From positions 3,116,850-3,180,849 of the forward strand of contig JAJEKV010000108.1 in the NCBI GenBank assembly GCA_021234155.1: a DNA stretch of 64,000 nucleotides. Reading direction: 5' to 3'. Within the stretch, counting starts at the first letter, position 1. Every line of letters starts with the position of its first letter. The notes beneath the pieces were generated by a model. It did not search any database and had not been told where the DNA came from. It saw only the letters and a program-made list of their open reading frames with translations. Position numbers and translations under genes: made by a program. Positions 1 to 10,703 of the stretch are shown in pieces. The DNA comes from Isoetes taiwanensis. Lineage: Eukaryota > Streptophyta > Lycopodiopsida > Isoetales > Isoetaceae.

Positions 1-564
1 GCTGAAGATGAATCACATCTTTTCAGGACCCGTCTTTGGGCAGAATGGATTCTCGAAATCGCTTCTCCCATTTTCGGTTTTGATTTGGTTAATCTTTCTG
101 ACATTGAGTTTCTCCTTCCCAACTGGAGAATTTATGTTATTCTCTGGAGGATTTGGAAGGAAAGGAATAACTTCATTTTTAATCATGAAATCATCAATCT
201 GGAGGGCAATCTTAAGAATTTCCATATGATGATGTACACTGGATTAATGAAGTTTATGCATAATTCTCTTTGCCTCTTTATCTTATTTGCATGGCTTCTA
301 ATTGTTTTGATCAGGAGGTTCAAGTGGAGGAGAATTGATCTGAGTGTAAATCAAGAATGGATAGATTCATTTCGACCTCCAAATAAACATGAAGATCCCT
401 ATCATTGTGGCTGTATCTGTAATTTGCATCTCTTGAGACGAGACCACATTTTCAAAGCATTCCAAGTCTGCAAAGCAAAAATCACTAAATTCAAAGAGGC
501 AAAGCAAGCCAACAAAAAGGTGTCATGGAAAAATGTTTGGATCCATATTGAGTCCTCTGAATAG
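1..564 (+). pseudogene. L1-type LINE 3' fragment (end of the RT polyprotein), copy 1
   Basis: One frame reads through EDESHLF, LLPNWRIYVILW and then RIWKERNNFIF. The W-x-IWKERN block is typical of the cysteine-rich tail after the reverse transcriptase in plant L1 LINEs. The first ~345 bases match, with few changes, the reverse complement of 30816-31150, so both are copies of one family. The polyprotein would start to the left of the window. No catalytic RT motifs lie inside it. The reading frame shifts near base 230. The stretch from ~345 to 564 stays open but shows no recognisable domain. Seen: the open frame and the match to the second copy. Inferred: LINE origin, from the tryptophan motif. 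Confidence 0.6.
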
Positions 565-1719
565 GAAATATGGACCATCAGAATAGTTTCATGGAAAATT
601 AACCATCTGAATAAAGAGAAGATTGAGACTATGAGTGATGGTTTAAAGGATGGAGATCTTATTTTCTTTTTAAAAACTTGAGAGCACAAGGAGAGTGGTC
701 ATCGTGAAATATCCCAGGATATCTCCATCCATTTCGGTCCTCGGAGCAAGAAATCATAGAGCATACATCCATAGGAAAAGTTGTCGGCAAAGCTTATGCC
801 ATTTGCTCTCAGACTCGATGCAATCCAGATTCACAAAGATGAGTCGATATGCGAAGAATCTATGTTCAAAAGTCTCACGCAAGCAAATATGCAGAACACC
901 CTCAAATCTACCAACCTGACCAAGTCAAAACTTTGCCAATAGTCCTGACAGCAATTTAAGACTACTTTTTTCACTTCTGACACTTTGTCCTAACTCTAAT
1001 AGACTTGCAAACCTAGGACATCAAGTATTTTTCGTCCGAATCATACAAATATGCTCAAAAAATCAAGTTTTCCAAAGCAGGCTGTCACAATAGAAACCAG
1101 CACGCAAATGTTTCTAGAATGTAAAATGATTTCCCCCCTCCCCCTCCCTTTTTTACTATTGACACTTCCTCTTTATCTCTAATTTTGCCAAGTAAGGTGC
1201 ATCCAGTTTTTTCAACAAATTGCAAGCTAATGTGCTTAAAAAAATATTATTTTGATCATAAATACTTCTAAGAGTAATGCAAATTCAAATTTTAAGAATT
1301 ATGTGTTTTTAGATGATAATCGATGAGTGCAATTTGAAGATTGGATTGCAAAGTGCATGCTTGCTCACTTTTTTACACATTTTAATATATATGCTTCTTG
1401 AATAGTGGACACAATTCAAACCAAAGTAAGTTCGCGACGGTCGATAAATTTCTTATAAGGAAAAATCATAGTCACATAAAATTTCTAAATTCTCATGAAG
1501 TTGAGGGTGCTATTTTCGATTCCACTACCTGCCTTGACGATTGGGACACATGGGCAACAAATGTCTCTATGGTCTACTTGTACGTAAATTTCTCCCATAT
1601 TTCAAAATCTCTTCATGATAAGCATCATATTGTCAAAAGCAGGTTGTAATTATTTTATACGTAACCGACATAGAATCAAGTACTTTGAAACACCCAAACA
1701 TTGAAGCTTTTTTTTATAG
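565..1719. other. No gene recognised
   Basis: Only short ORFs without recognisable motifs are present (for example 1398-1649). There is a C-run with poly-T near 1133-1155. No LTR, TIR or tail could be placed here. Confidence 0.5.
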
Positions 1720-2130
1720 CGTCCAACTATTATAAAAGCAAGCTTTACTCGCTTTAATGTGAGGTTTTCTAGCAGCAACAACGACGTTTAATGAAGCGGT
1801 ATTCATTGCATACGTACAAATAAAGCTTCATAAAGATATTATGCGTTGGACATGGGGTCACATAAGTTTCATTCAAATAAAGCTTTTCCCATGTTTCGAA
1901 CATGAGCAACATTTTATGTAGAAGGACTTTTGGTTAGAATTATCATAAATTCACAAAGCCCATTTTATGTTTTATAAATTACAAGGGTTTTAGGGGCAAG
2001 GTGCAAGACTTGCCAATGGACTAGAGGCATAAGGCTCTGCATTGTACTCGCCGCTTCCAAGGTTCGTCTTGTGCATCTCGCCCTTGTATGGCGTAAAACC
2101 CACAAGGGGGCTTTTATGTATATTACTTAA
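1720..2130. repeat. Dispersed repeat R2, copy 1
   Basis: The sequence shares ordered blocks with 3920-4290 and 12109-12360: AACGACGTTTAAT(A/G)AAG, a block around the words 'tttcga...gcaacatt', then CATTTTATGTTTTATAAA and a segment beginning with a 'gaggtgcaag'-like block. The copies are strongly diverged, with indels. No coding capacity or clear termini were seen, so the class is unknown. Confidence 0.55.
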
Positions 2131-2154
2131 AATTATCTAAATGTTTTCAATGCA

Positions 2155-2406
2155 TACAACGTTGTAGAAATAGAAGAATTTTTAAGATTGAAATATATGC
2201 TTAATCCATGTGCCTTCAAATGAGTTGCGTTTCCTTTTTATATTTCATCAGTAGCCTATAATTCAATAGTAAGTGCTTCAATATGAATAGCAAAAGAAAA
2301 CAATATACAGCATGTTTTGGACTGGGCCAATCATGTCCTCGTGCCTTGACGATTGAGGGGTGCTTTCAATATTTTATAATTGCCCATCCATGACCACGTC
2401 AAAGAT
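2155..2406 (-). repeat. UGT 3'-flank repeat, copy D
   Basis: Landmarks such as GCTTAATCCATGTGCC, ACTGGGCCAA and a CTCGTGCCTTGAC-like block lie in the same order as in the region directly downstream of the intact UGT gene (23690-24038) and in copies B and C. It directly adjoins the UGT pseudogene, so gene end and flank were duplicated together. Confidence 0.75.
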
Positions 2407-2705
2407 CTAGGATCTAATTGGGATGGGAAATGGATGGCAGGCCTTAGTCTGCATAGCGATTTCAGTAGCGTGCATCATAGAATCTATTTTGAAATTCCAT
2501 TTCATTGCCATTGCAAAGGACTCTAGATTTAATATGGACGACCCCCCTTCTTTCACTGGCATTCTCATCTTGTCTTAACCATCATTTTTTTCTTTAGTTC
2601 TTGCATCTCTTCTTGCTGCATTAACCTCTCTTCCACTTCTTTCAGATCTATAACATTTTCTCTTTCCTTGAATCCAATGCAACCTTTCATTCCTTTACAA
2701 GTTTT
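2407..2705 (-). pseudogene. UDP-glycosyltransferase 3'-end pseudogene
   Basis: Read on the minus strand, this matches the last ~95 codons of the UGT at 24039-25630. It starts near the VKEWKVALGFKERENG region and ends HPFPIPIRS followed by TAG (intact gene: HPFPIPVRS). Blocks VEERLMQQEE, KEGGS and NLESFA are preserved. Several small deletions and frameshifts interrupt the frame, for example a missing CTCACTTT-like segment and an altered stretch near 2575. Upstream of ~2705 the similarity stops abruptly, so the PSPG box and the N-terminal half are absent. This is a truncated duplicate that cannot encode an enzyme. The adjacent 3' flank is also duplicated, which argues for DNA-level duplication rather than retroposition. 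Confidence 0.85.
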
Positions 2706-3358
2706 CTTGGACAAATGTCCATGTTAAACCTGTCTGCCACTTAGACCTCTAGTAAAACATAACGGAACTAAATAATTTGTTCTCAATCCATCCCGACCAT
2801 AACTCAAATTGCTTCTCCTCTTCACCGATTATAGGAACAGCCAAGGTGATCTCAATGGCTTTTAACCCGGATGGAGCCATGTAGGGATATGCAAGAACAA
2901 CCTATAGGGTCTTCTAAGATCAGTTGCACATGCAGTTAAAAACAGGTTTAACGGTGGATATCTGTCCAAGTTTACCTAGGCTTCCAGGTTAATCCCCTTC
3001 TCTAGCCGACAATTATAGATGTCTCGCAACTTATTAGTCTCTATATATCAGTGCCCTGCTTTTGAGATAGTCCGGAATCATTTTTTGACCCTAGCATTCC
3101 ATTCCACGCTTCCACAACTTCTCAGCGCACCATCTGTGCATGACTTGGCATTATACATACTTGAGGTTCTAGATAAACGTTTGCAATTACTGAGCCCTCA
3201 GTAGTCATTATCTAAGCTTATCTAGTATCATCATTACTGCAAAGGTTTTTCCCTTGAAAACCTTTCGAGGCAGGGGTTTTTTAATCCTAGTAATAATGGT
3301 TGTACTAGCCCATTGTATGGGTCCCATGACCTATTGGTCTCCGTGGACGTTAAAAAAA
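2706..3358. other. No gene recognised
   Basis: Only short ORFs are present (3019-3204 has no recognisable domain). The final 60 bases before the ATTCT tract could be the 3' end of a retroelement whose tail is that tract, but this could not be matched with confidence to the tail region at 55.1 kb. Confidence 0.4.
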
Positions 3359-3473
3359 CTATTCTATTCTATTCTATTCTATTCTATTCTATTCTATTCT
3401 ATTCTATTCTATTCTATTCTATTCTATTCTATTCTATTCTATTCTATTCTATTCTATTCTATTCTATTCTTAT
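3359..3473. repeat. (ATTCT)n microsatellite, about 22 units
   Basis: An almost perfect pentanucleotide array runs for ~115 bases. Shorter arrays of the same unit terminate the LINE copies at 5044-5068 and 55192-55221, so this one may also mark the 3' end of a decayed LINE of that family. The open frames across it (…SILFYSILFY…) are by-products of the repeat and not genes. Confidence 0.95.
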
Positions 3474-3919
3474 TACTGTGTTAAACGCATTCTTGATGTC
3501 TATAAAGCATCAAACGTTAAATTACTGAGTGATTTGATTTGAAGCTTGATTTTCCCTTGTGCTTTATAATTGAATGTTTCCTGCGACATAGCCAAGATAT
3601 AATTTTTCTCTTGAGCAAGAATACTTGTATATATAGAATGTGTACAAAGCATACAAACTGACCCGTAGGCTGGACCAAAGAAATCCAAAAGGATATCATA
3701 GTCCTATACGAAAATATTAGAGGATTAACTTATATTAGCTAAAAATCATAAAAGCTCATTTACTAATGAATGGCTTAATTTTAAGTCTTCCATATATTGT
3801 GGTCTATTTTGCAAAATTGGAGCCACATATGGCCTTCAGACATTGGAAGCAGTTCCAAGCAGCAGTGTCAAGTAACAACCATTGGGTATTTTGCTAGACT
3901 ATCTTGTTCCACATATTAT
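3474..3919. other. No gene recognised
   Basis: AT-rich sequence with overlapping short minus-strand ORFs at 3500-3699 that show no known motif. Confidence 0.4.
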
Positions 3920-4290
3920 GATGTTAAAGCCAAACTATAAGAAAAACATCACAATCGCTTTCTAGAAGAACCAACGACGTTTAATAAAGTTGCATGTATT
4001 CATGTAAAAGCTTTTGACTGCCTTGTGTACAAATAAAGGCCCACAAACGTATCATGTTTCTTACGAAGTTTTGTCTAAAGGTTTTTCGATGTTTCAAACC
4101 CGGGCAACATTCCATGTGAAAGGACTTCTCTTGAAATTATTCTAAAATCACACTATTACTTAAAAATGATGCCACTACAATATGGGCATAGCTTCAACAA
4201 AAGTCCATTTTATATACTTGATAACTTGCCGAAAGATGAGGGTCCTCTGCTAGGCTTCGGAAAACACGGAGTTAGTCTCCTTAATTTCCG
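3920..4290. repeat. Dispersed repeat R2, copy 2
   Basis: It parallels copy 1 through AACGACGTTTAATAAAG, CGGGCAACATTCCATG and AAAAGTCCATTTTAT. It parallels copy 3 through the segment beginning CACACTAT and the AAAATGATGCCACTA block. The three copies together define an element of at least 370 bases. Confidence 0.6.
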
Positions 4291-4320
4291 GTTTGTATCG
4301 GGATAACATACTTAGAAAAA

Positions 4321-5068
4321 CTAGAAGAGGGGCAGTGGAATGAGGAGTGGGCAGACATAGCGACAAGAGCATGGCTGCAAAGACATACAGGAACCAAGAC
4401 AGACTGGCTCATACAAGTTTTTAATCCAGATCAACAAATATGACACCAGATATATCGGGATAACATATTGGGGAAAAACAGAAGGGACATACTGGCCAGA
4501 TTTAGGATGGGAAGTCATGATCTAAGAATCGAAAAAGACAGGTGGAGAGGGGTAGAAAAGGAGGACAGGATATCACGAGAATGCGTGGCCCGGGAGAATA
4601 GAGGATGAGAACCATATGATTAATGATTTGCCTGCGATCTCACGAAGACATCGAGGGGCGAGATATAGAAATATAAGGTGGGGGAACCAAATCCACGGGC
4701 CGATGAAGATGACCAGAATCATTACGGGATTTGGCGGGCCGATCCAAAGAATGACGACCGGAACCACGAGAAGTACATGTGAAAAGAGGGCTTGTAATAT
4801 GATCTGTACAAAACGGGTCATCTGACCTCACACAAATTGCTTTCGGCTAAAAGTCGATTGATAACGACATCCATCAGCGCATCGGCCAAGAAGCCGAGGT
4901 AAAGCGGGATCTTCGATATTAAAAGAAAAAAGTCACCCGAGAAAAGGCTACATTATAACAGCGTGATGTGCTAGTAGCACCCTTTTTAGGGAGCTCGCCC
5001 ATGCTACACAAGTCCAGGGGCCTTACGGCACAAGGGACATTAATGTATTCTATTCTATTCTATTCTAA
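4321..5068 (+). mobile_element. 5'-truncated LINE (TATTC-tailed family), copy 1
   Basis: About 750 bases match the 3' end of the large LINE at 54440-55221. Shared blocks include AATGAGGAGTGG, TTAGGATGGGAAG, GGAGAGGGGTAGA and GCTCGCCCATGCTACACAAG. Translation gives an FRMGSHDLRIE motif and RW-x-G, then a short 'DEN/EPYD' stretch like the EDE-x-H zinc-binding region. This is a C-terminal LINE domain of the 'R-x-GSH-x-LRIE' type. The copy ends in TATTCTATTCTATTC instead of poly-A. It is a typical 5'-truncated insertion with no intact ORF. Its right end is clear because the homology stops at the pentanucleotide tail; no target duplication was resolved. Confidence 0.75.
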
Positions 5069-5399
5069 TTTCCACTTCAGTTTTGGACAAGTCGGAAGCT
5101 GGTTCCAACAAAAAAAATAGTAACTTGGCGATCTACATATTATTGAATAACAAAAGTAGCAAATTTCTGGAAAATTTATAAAAGTGCCGGGGAATTTTAT
5201 TAGGTTAGTAGTATTTAGACTTTACTTTCAAAAACGCTACTGATGGTGACCATACGTGCGGGACAGTGCAGTTCATAGGCTCATCAGTTAGAGAATAGAA
5301 ACGGGGCCTCAAAAAGCAAAGAGAGAGTGAGATTATCAAAGCAAAAGGATATAGCAGGGATGCCTCCATCCAAATCGATTGATTCTAAACTAGTTTACC

Positions 5400-6827
5400 T
5401 TCAAAATTTTGATATCGATGGCATTCTACCTGTTAATTTATAATGGAAACGGGGTTTCCGTTTCAAGTCTGTAAATTCCAATAGTTGCTTATTGAAGGCG
5501 GCAATTTCTTTAGTAGATTTAATCAGAGATTTCGAAGCATGTCCTCTGCTGGGAATGGGTAGACGGTGCCACAATAGCTGCGTTAGCTATGCGAGTAGAT
5601 ATTTTGGCTCATTCTATCTCATCAACACAATCTACTTTTCTCCCTCGTTGTTGTGTTCTCAATAACATGGCTGCTAAATAGGAGGGAGTATATTGGACCC
5701 AGTTACAAAGTCATAGAGTGGTGTATCTTAAGCTTGATTTTGCTAAAGCTTATATTACGATAGTGTTGATTGGGATTTCTTGGAGAAGTGTCTTCTTGCT
5801 CTTGGGCTTGGGATGTCATTTATAAGAAATGTCATAACGCTTCATACGTCAGCAAGGTCTACTGTACTTTTTCAAGGCAAGCCATCTGATATTTTTATAG
5901 TGGGTAGAGGAATTCGGCAAGGTTGCCCATTAGCACCCTTGCCCTTCACAATTATGGCAGAAGTATTATCCTAGATTTTCTCTGTGGCTACTCAGGATGG
6001 CATCATTCAAGATCTGCCAATAGATGATGGTTTTAAGAGGTATGTAATCAATATGCTGATGACACTTTTTTGTTGCTAATTGCTGAGGGTGAAAATCTTC
6101 ATAATGTGAAGCTAGTGTTAAACACATTCTCCTTAGCATCAGAAGTTCTTATGGTTTGGCAAAAGTGTATTGCTTTGTGGACGTTGGACAGTCCCATCCC
6201 TCCCTGTATTCTGGACTATCCATGGAAGATTCTTCTGCATGGCAATACCACGAAATTGCTTGGTATTCCTGTCGGAATTCACATCTCCGCTTCAGATGCT
6301 TTTGATGAAATTATTACAGGGTTGCAAAAGCACTTATTTTGGTGGAATACAACTATCCATGCCTGGAAGAATCACCGGGAAGAATCACCGTGGCTAAATG
6401 CGTTCTTAGTAATACTCATGTCTATATGGCATTTGCTCTATTAGCTCCTCAGTGTAAGATGGAGGAGATTGTGTGTATCATCAGGAACTTTATTTGGGGT
6501 GGAAATGAAGTCGGAGCTGTGGTCAAGGTAGCTTGGGCGAAGTGCAGTAAACCTAAGGCAGCTGGTGGTTTTGGAATGTTGGATTTTCACTTCCAAAACA
6601 AGATGACGATGTCAAAGTTTATTTAGAGGATTATCATTGGTAAAGATGGTTCTCTTGGCTTGAGGTTGTTGATGTAGTCAATTCAGCACTATCTTCAATA
6701 ACATAAGCCTCTCCTTCCTTGGGCCTTGCTTTATCATGTGCATTCGTATTCTAACGCCCTTTCTAAAGGGGTTGCTTGCTGCTTGGGACCCTGTCATGTC
6801 TCTTTTTCATGTCAATCCCGAGGTGTA
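5400..6827 (+). pseudogene. Plant L1 LINE reverse transcriptase, 5' portion (split element)
   Basis: RT blocks appear in order. LDFAKAY at ~5737 carries the first catalytic-region Asp, followed by DWDFLEKCLLALG. RGIRQGCPLAP lies at ~5905-5940, and YADD, the catalytic Asp pair, at 6052-6063. KLLGIPVG follows at ~6255, then a thumb-like segment to ~6620 containing FIWGGNE. Together these are the signature of plant L1 RT, whose product copies LINE RNA at a nicked target site. Frameshifts and stops (for example at ~5972 and around 6050) disable it. The element is interrupted at 6827 by the LTR element and resumes at 11105. The true 5' end was not found: 5069-5400 shows nothing recognisable, and 5400-5690 is only loosely RT-like. 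Confidence 0.8.
6823..6827. repeat. Target site duplication GTGTA (left)
   Basis: GTGTA lies directly before the left LTR and again directly after the right LTR (11100-11104). This is the 5-bp duplication expected of an LTR-retrotransposon integrase. Confidence 0.9.
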
Positions 6828-7211
6828 TATTAGAGCCAGAACTCTAACCTTGCAAGAAGGATGAAAAACCCAACAATCCAAGCTCAATCTATCAGGTCAA
6901 GGCAATGCACAACACAAAGAATCATCATCTCCATAGCTAGATCAATGAAAAATACTCTCTCCCAATACACCGTCTCTTTCTCTGCTCCGATAATACAGTG
7001 ATCATAATCCCCCTGCACACCATAATGCATACGTGCAAATATCCTGCACGCGTGCATGTGCGTATATCCCTCCATATACGGTATACAATCTCCTATACCA
7101 CCTCAATAGTGGTGAGTGTGGTGAGTGGTGACAAGTGTGGTGAGTGGTGACGAGTGTGGTGATGAGTGTGGTGAGTGGTGACAAGTGTGGTGAGTGGTGA
7201 TCACCCCAACA
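6828..7211 (-). repeat. LTR (3' LTR of the minus-strand element)
   Basis: 384 bp. It begins TATTAGAGCC, where the other copy has TGTTAGAGCC, so the canonical TG has mutated. It ends CCCCAACA. It contains a short tandem array of GTGGTGAGTGGTGACAAGT-like units at 7109-7199. It lacks a 12-bp CT-rich segment present in the other copy. Confidence 0.92.
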
Positions 7212-7689
7212 GTGGCGACCACAGTGGGAAAATGTGCCACTCCGTGGCGGAGAACCCACAACAAAACAAACTCATATGGTCCTTGGGACATGTCCCCAAA
7301 TGACACATTTACACCCTCCTCAAATCCAAATGACTAATACAAACAAACTGGTCCAAAATGACAATGACGAAACAGAGCCTCTGTAACTGTGGCAAACTTT
7401 GAAAGTTGATATCTTGAGTTCCAGACGTCTGTTTGACCTGCACCATAGCTCGTTGGATTCGTATCGCCGAAACACATCTTTTGATGTAGGATAGATTGTG
7501 TATTATTGAACTGTCACCCTCTGTTTTTACAGAAAAACGACCTGCTGTAACCCAAAAAGTTCTCCACAAATTCTCTGTAATTGGAGCTATGCCAAATCTA
7601 AATCCCTTAGAATAGCACTTCTCTTTCAAAATCAGGTCTGAGATCTTCTCCATTTCTGGGATTAAGCAACAATTCCCCTTCTGGATTCA
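7212..7689 (-). other. 3' internal region of the LTR element with an unidentified 114-codon ORF (7309-7653)
   Basis: The minus-strand ORF at 7309-7653 has a hydrophobic C-terminal third and no domain I recognise. It may be degenerate coding sequence left after loss of pol. The sequence immediately inside the LTR (GTGGCGACCACAG) mirrors the one inside the other LTR in inverted orientation. No purine-rich tract was evident. Confidence 0.45.
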
Positions 7690-8943
7690 TCAACCAACTC
7701 CAACCCTATCAAGTAACCATCTTCCAAATAGGAGAATGCAGATAACATGTAACAACAACAAAAAGTGTGGCCAAAGAACAAGCCACAATCCAATAACCTG
7801 CTGAAATATTACTGCAGTAGCATACCAATGTGGCAAATCTGATGTGATGTAATAGAACTTGCTAAACTGACATATTCCAGGTAGCTTATTAGTCTCAAAT
7901 AACGCAAACAAACCTTCATGAGCATCGTTGGCTGCTGCACACTGAGATAAAGTGCTGCTCATGTCCAATTTCCCATCCTTTATCACATAGTTATGCTCAA
8001 ATTTACTCACCTCTGCCACACTTCCATGCTCAAACATGAAAGGAACTAGTTTTCCTTGATTCTCAGACTTCTTCAGACTGCTACAATGCCGAAACATAGG
8101 TCTGAACCATTCTAGGTACACTTCATTCATCAAAGCATCAAAAATTTGCAATTCTAGCTCATGGTGTAGTGCCAAACCATCAAAGCAAGTAAATTTCTCT
8201 ATTTGAGGCTTGTGAAAGTCCTGCTCAGCTGGTATACATATCTCAAATCTGAAAGTCTCATAAAGAGGCCTATTGTCATGACTGTCACTAAATTCAAGCG
8301 CATGTAACATATCTCCAGAGTGGTCAAATGCTGAAATATCCATGCTTTCCACTTCTAATTCACATAATAATGGTTCATCATCATCCAATAATGTTTCACA
8401 TGTATGAAAAGTCTCAAATTCAGGGCTGCTCAAGCATCCATCACTTTCTTTCTCATGACAATGCTCAAACTTATCATTTTCACATAAAAGAACATGCTTA
8501 TACTCTTCAACCATGCTTGATTTCAGAGGATGATCTATATTCACTCCGCTGCCGATATCTATGTGTGCTCTTTTGACTAAATACTTGTTAATACTTACAT
8601 CGAAAAGAAATAACCCTAGATCTTTGGACTGCCGGGCTGGTGGCTCTATTATACTCTTATTTGTATCATTTGATAGAATTTGTTGGACTGAAATTTCTGA
8701 TTTTGTTCTTCCCCCTAACTCTTTCAACAACTTGGGAGAATAATGCATCAATTGCTCAAGAGTAAGTGTGACTTTAGTGGCCAAAACTTGGCTGATCACA
8801 TCATCTTCATTTTGAATTTCCTCATCCACCATAGGAGGCATCACTATGGGCTGATTTTCTTCTATAGACTGAAACTGTTCTGTGGGCAGCACATTGAATT
8901 GCACCTTCTTAGGTGCTGATACCTGCAAATCTTGTCCCTTCAA
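7690..8943 (-). CDS. ORF2 of the LTR element: degenerate aspartic-protease start plus unknown C-terminus
   Basis: This is an uninterrupted frame of 417 codons. It begins at a TTG overlapping the gag stop (TTGA), in the -1 frame relative to gag, which fits expression by -1 frameshifting. Residues ~58-75 (LTLEQLMHYSPKLLKEL) and ~110-136 (DVSINKYLVKRAHIDIGSG) match the linker and the start of a Ty3-type retropepsin. The catalytic D-T/S-G is altered to DIGSG, so activity is doubtful. After that, similarity to pol ends. The remaining ~270 residues are acidic and Cys/His-containing with a hydrophobic C-terminus, and resemble no RT, RNase H or integrase. The intact frame in a young insertion is notable. 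Function unknown. Confidence 0.7.
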   Translation of the reverse strand: MKGQDLQVSAPKKVQFNVLPTEQFQSIEENQPIVMPPMVDEEIQNEDDVISQVLATKVTLTLEQLMHYSPKLLKELGGRTKSEISVQQILSNDTNKSIIEPPARQSKDLGLFLFDVSINKYLVKRAHIDIGSGVNIDHPLKSSMVEEYKHVLLCENDKFEHCHEKESDGCLSSPEFETFHTCETLLDDDEPLLCELEVESMDISAFDHSGDMLHALEFSDSHDNRPLYETFRFEICIPAEQDFHKPQIEKFTCFDGLALHHELELQIFDALMNEVYLEWFRPMFRHCSSLKKSENQGKLVPFMFEHGSVAEVSKFEHNYVIKDGKLDMSSTLSQCAAANDAHEGLFALFETNKLPGICQFSKFYYITSDLPHWYATAVIFQQVIGLWLVLWPHFLLLLHVICILLFGRWLLDRVGVG

Positions 8944-10151
8944 GCCTTTGGAAAAGAGGTCTTAGCCTTCTCCGCAATTGGCACTACTCTTGGTTCTTGC
9001 ACCATCTTTTGTGATCTTGTAACCGCATTTACTTCTCCAATCTCTTCTTCTTGCTGAAATGGGTCATTGTCTACCTCAATAAATCCACAATTTACTACTG
9101 ATTTTGCCTTCTCTTGTTTCTTAAGCTCCTCAATAAGAGCCTTAACTTGAGGATTATCAATGTATTTTGCATCTTGAATGCGAACATCATTATTAGGAAG
9201 AGGTACGGATTCAAACACTTGCTGCCTTGGTGGATACTTGTTGGTTGCCCATTCTGGTTTCCCATGGATCTTCCAACAAGTAGTCTCATCATGCTTGAAT
9301 TTATCACATAATTTGCAATACAAATGAGCCTTACTTGGATACCATCCCTGTTGTGGCTGCACCATTTGTGTGGAACTCATTGGAACTTGTTGAGCAATTG
9401 GAGCTTGTGGCATCATTGGCACTTGTGGCATGATAGGTGCTGCTTGCATTGGTTGAATAGGAATAGGTGGTGCTTGTTGCATAACAGCAAATACTGGATT
9501 GGCCCTCTCAAAGAATCTCTTCTCCCTACATTCTTGATCATTATGACCTTTTATTTGGCATCTTGAGCAGAATTTCAGCAATCTACATGTAGTATCAGAA
9601 TGTCCAATAGACCCACAATACTCACAAGTAATAAACTGCACCTCCCTTGGCTTCTGACCCATTGTAAGCTTAGAAATCTTGGTTGCAATATCCTCTGTTT
9701 TATGCTCTGGAGCAGCAACTTCATGAATGTATCCTAGTTTATCCTCAGCCTTGAGAGCATACTTTTGTGCCTCTAACAATGTTGTAGGCTGTTTAGCCTT
9801 CACCTTATGAGCAATAGCTCGTTTCAGCCCCTTTACATACCATTGAATATCCATTTCCTCATTCCTTGCAATCTTCCAATGAACCACGGCTTTGAGAACC
9901 GCAATGTACCTCTGATTATACTCTCTAATTGATTCATCTTCCTTTTGTGTGAAATTTGTCCATCTTTCCATAGTCTTATCCTTACCATGGACTTCTTGAT
10001 AATTAGCAATGAATGCTTCCTTTAATTCCTGATATGTCATGGTGTCTGGCTGGTTTTGTGCCCATTCCTCCACTGAATCTTGCAAAGAACTATGAAACCA
10101 AAGCAAATAATCACCAAATAGGAACTTACATTCTTTGGCAATACCTCTCAA
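8940..10151 (-). CDS. Gag polyprotein of the LTR element (three CCHC zinc knuckles)
   Basis: The frame covers ~400 codons of a retrotransposon Gag, which packages element RNA into virus-like particles. The N-terminal part has the Ty3-type capsid pattern (LWFHSSLQDSVEEW, FTQKEDESIREYNQRY). Three C-x2-C-x4-H-x4-C knuckles follow: CEYCGSIGHSDTTC, CSRCQIKGHNDQEC and CKLCDKFKHDETTC. The third is followed by WKIHGKPEW, a style more usual in copia Gag. A Pro/Met/Gln-rich linker separates knuckles two and three. The listed start is only the limit of the open frame. True gag begins upstream: FDDLVDRDPLKHIVKF reads in another frame just before 10151, so one frameshift separates it. Confidence 0.88.
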   Translation of the reverse strand: MRGIAKECKFLFGDYLLWFHSSLQDSVEEWAQNQPDTMTYQELKEAFIANYQEVHGKDKTMERWTNFTQKEDESIREYNQRYIAVLKAVVHWKIARNEEMDIQWYVKGLKRAIAHKVKAKQPTTLLEAQKYALKAEDKLGYIHEVAAPEHKTEDIATKISKLTMGQKPREVQFITCEYCGSIGHSDTTCRLLKFCSRCQIKGHNDQECREKRFFERANPVFAVMQQAPPIPIQPMQAAPIMPQVPMMPQAPIAQQVPMSSTQMVQPQQGWYPSKAHLYCKLCDKFKHDETTCWKIHGKPEWATNKYPPRQQVFESVPLPNNDVRIQDAKYIDNPQVKALIEELKKQEKAKSVVNCGFIEVDNDPFQQEEEIGEVNAVTRSQKMVQEPRVVPIAEKAKTSFPKA

Positions 10152-10513
10152 ACTTCACAATATGCTTCAAAGGATCCCGATCCACCAGATCATCAAACTT
10201 TGGAATCCCCATTGTCTGAAAACCCCATACCATAAGTGGTAATATAGCCATCTCTGCCTCTTCTTGGGTTTTTTTGAAATTGGAAAAACGAAATTGAATC
10301 TCCCTTCAATTTGAAAAACGAAATTGGATTACCTTCTAGATCGGTAAATGGAATCAAAACCTCCTGGATCTGAGAATTAGACCCCAGATCTGCTCCCAAA
10401 TCTGAAAACGAAATTGAATCTTGATGCAATTTTGAGCCCAAAGATTGACTCACCGGTCCCCTTCTTGTGACGATGGAGCTTAGTGGTATATCCTTCCTAC
10501 TTCTCTTGGGCAT
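10152..10513 (-). pseudogene. Frameshifted 5' end of gag
   Basis: An ATG-initiated frame at 10513 gives a Ser/Lys-rich N-terminus (MPKRSRKD…) that ends at 10193. The capsid-like text FDDLVDRDPLKHIVKFERY continues in a neighbouring frame up to the main gag frame. At least one indel therefore separates the start from the body of gag, in an element otherwise young enough to have been recently functional. Confidence 0.6.
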
Positions 10514-10703
10514 AAAACTATGCTCCCCTTGTCAAATTTTACTCCACAAATCAATTACGGCAAAATCCCCTTCACACCAGAAATTGCTCCTTTCACAATG
10601 GTGCCGTTCTTTACCGACGAACACCAATACTAATGGTAACAATTCCTTTTTCAATGGAAATTCTTGCCGATCAATGGTCTGTCGAGCACCGTGGTCGCCA
10701 AAT

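Noticed and set aside
3254-3528. ORFs with ILFYS repeats
   Set aside because: They are direct translations of the (ATTCT)n array.
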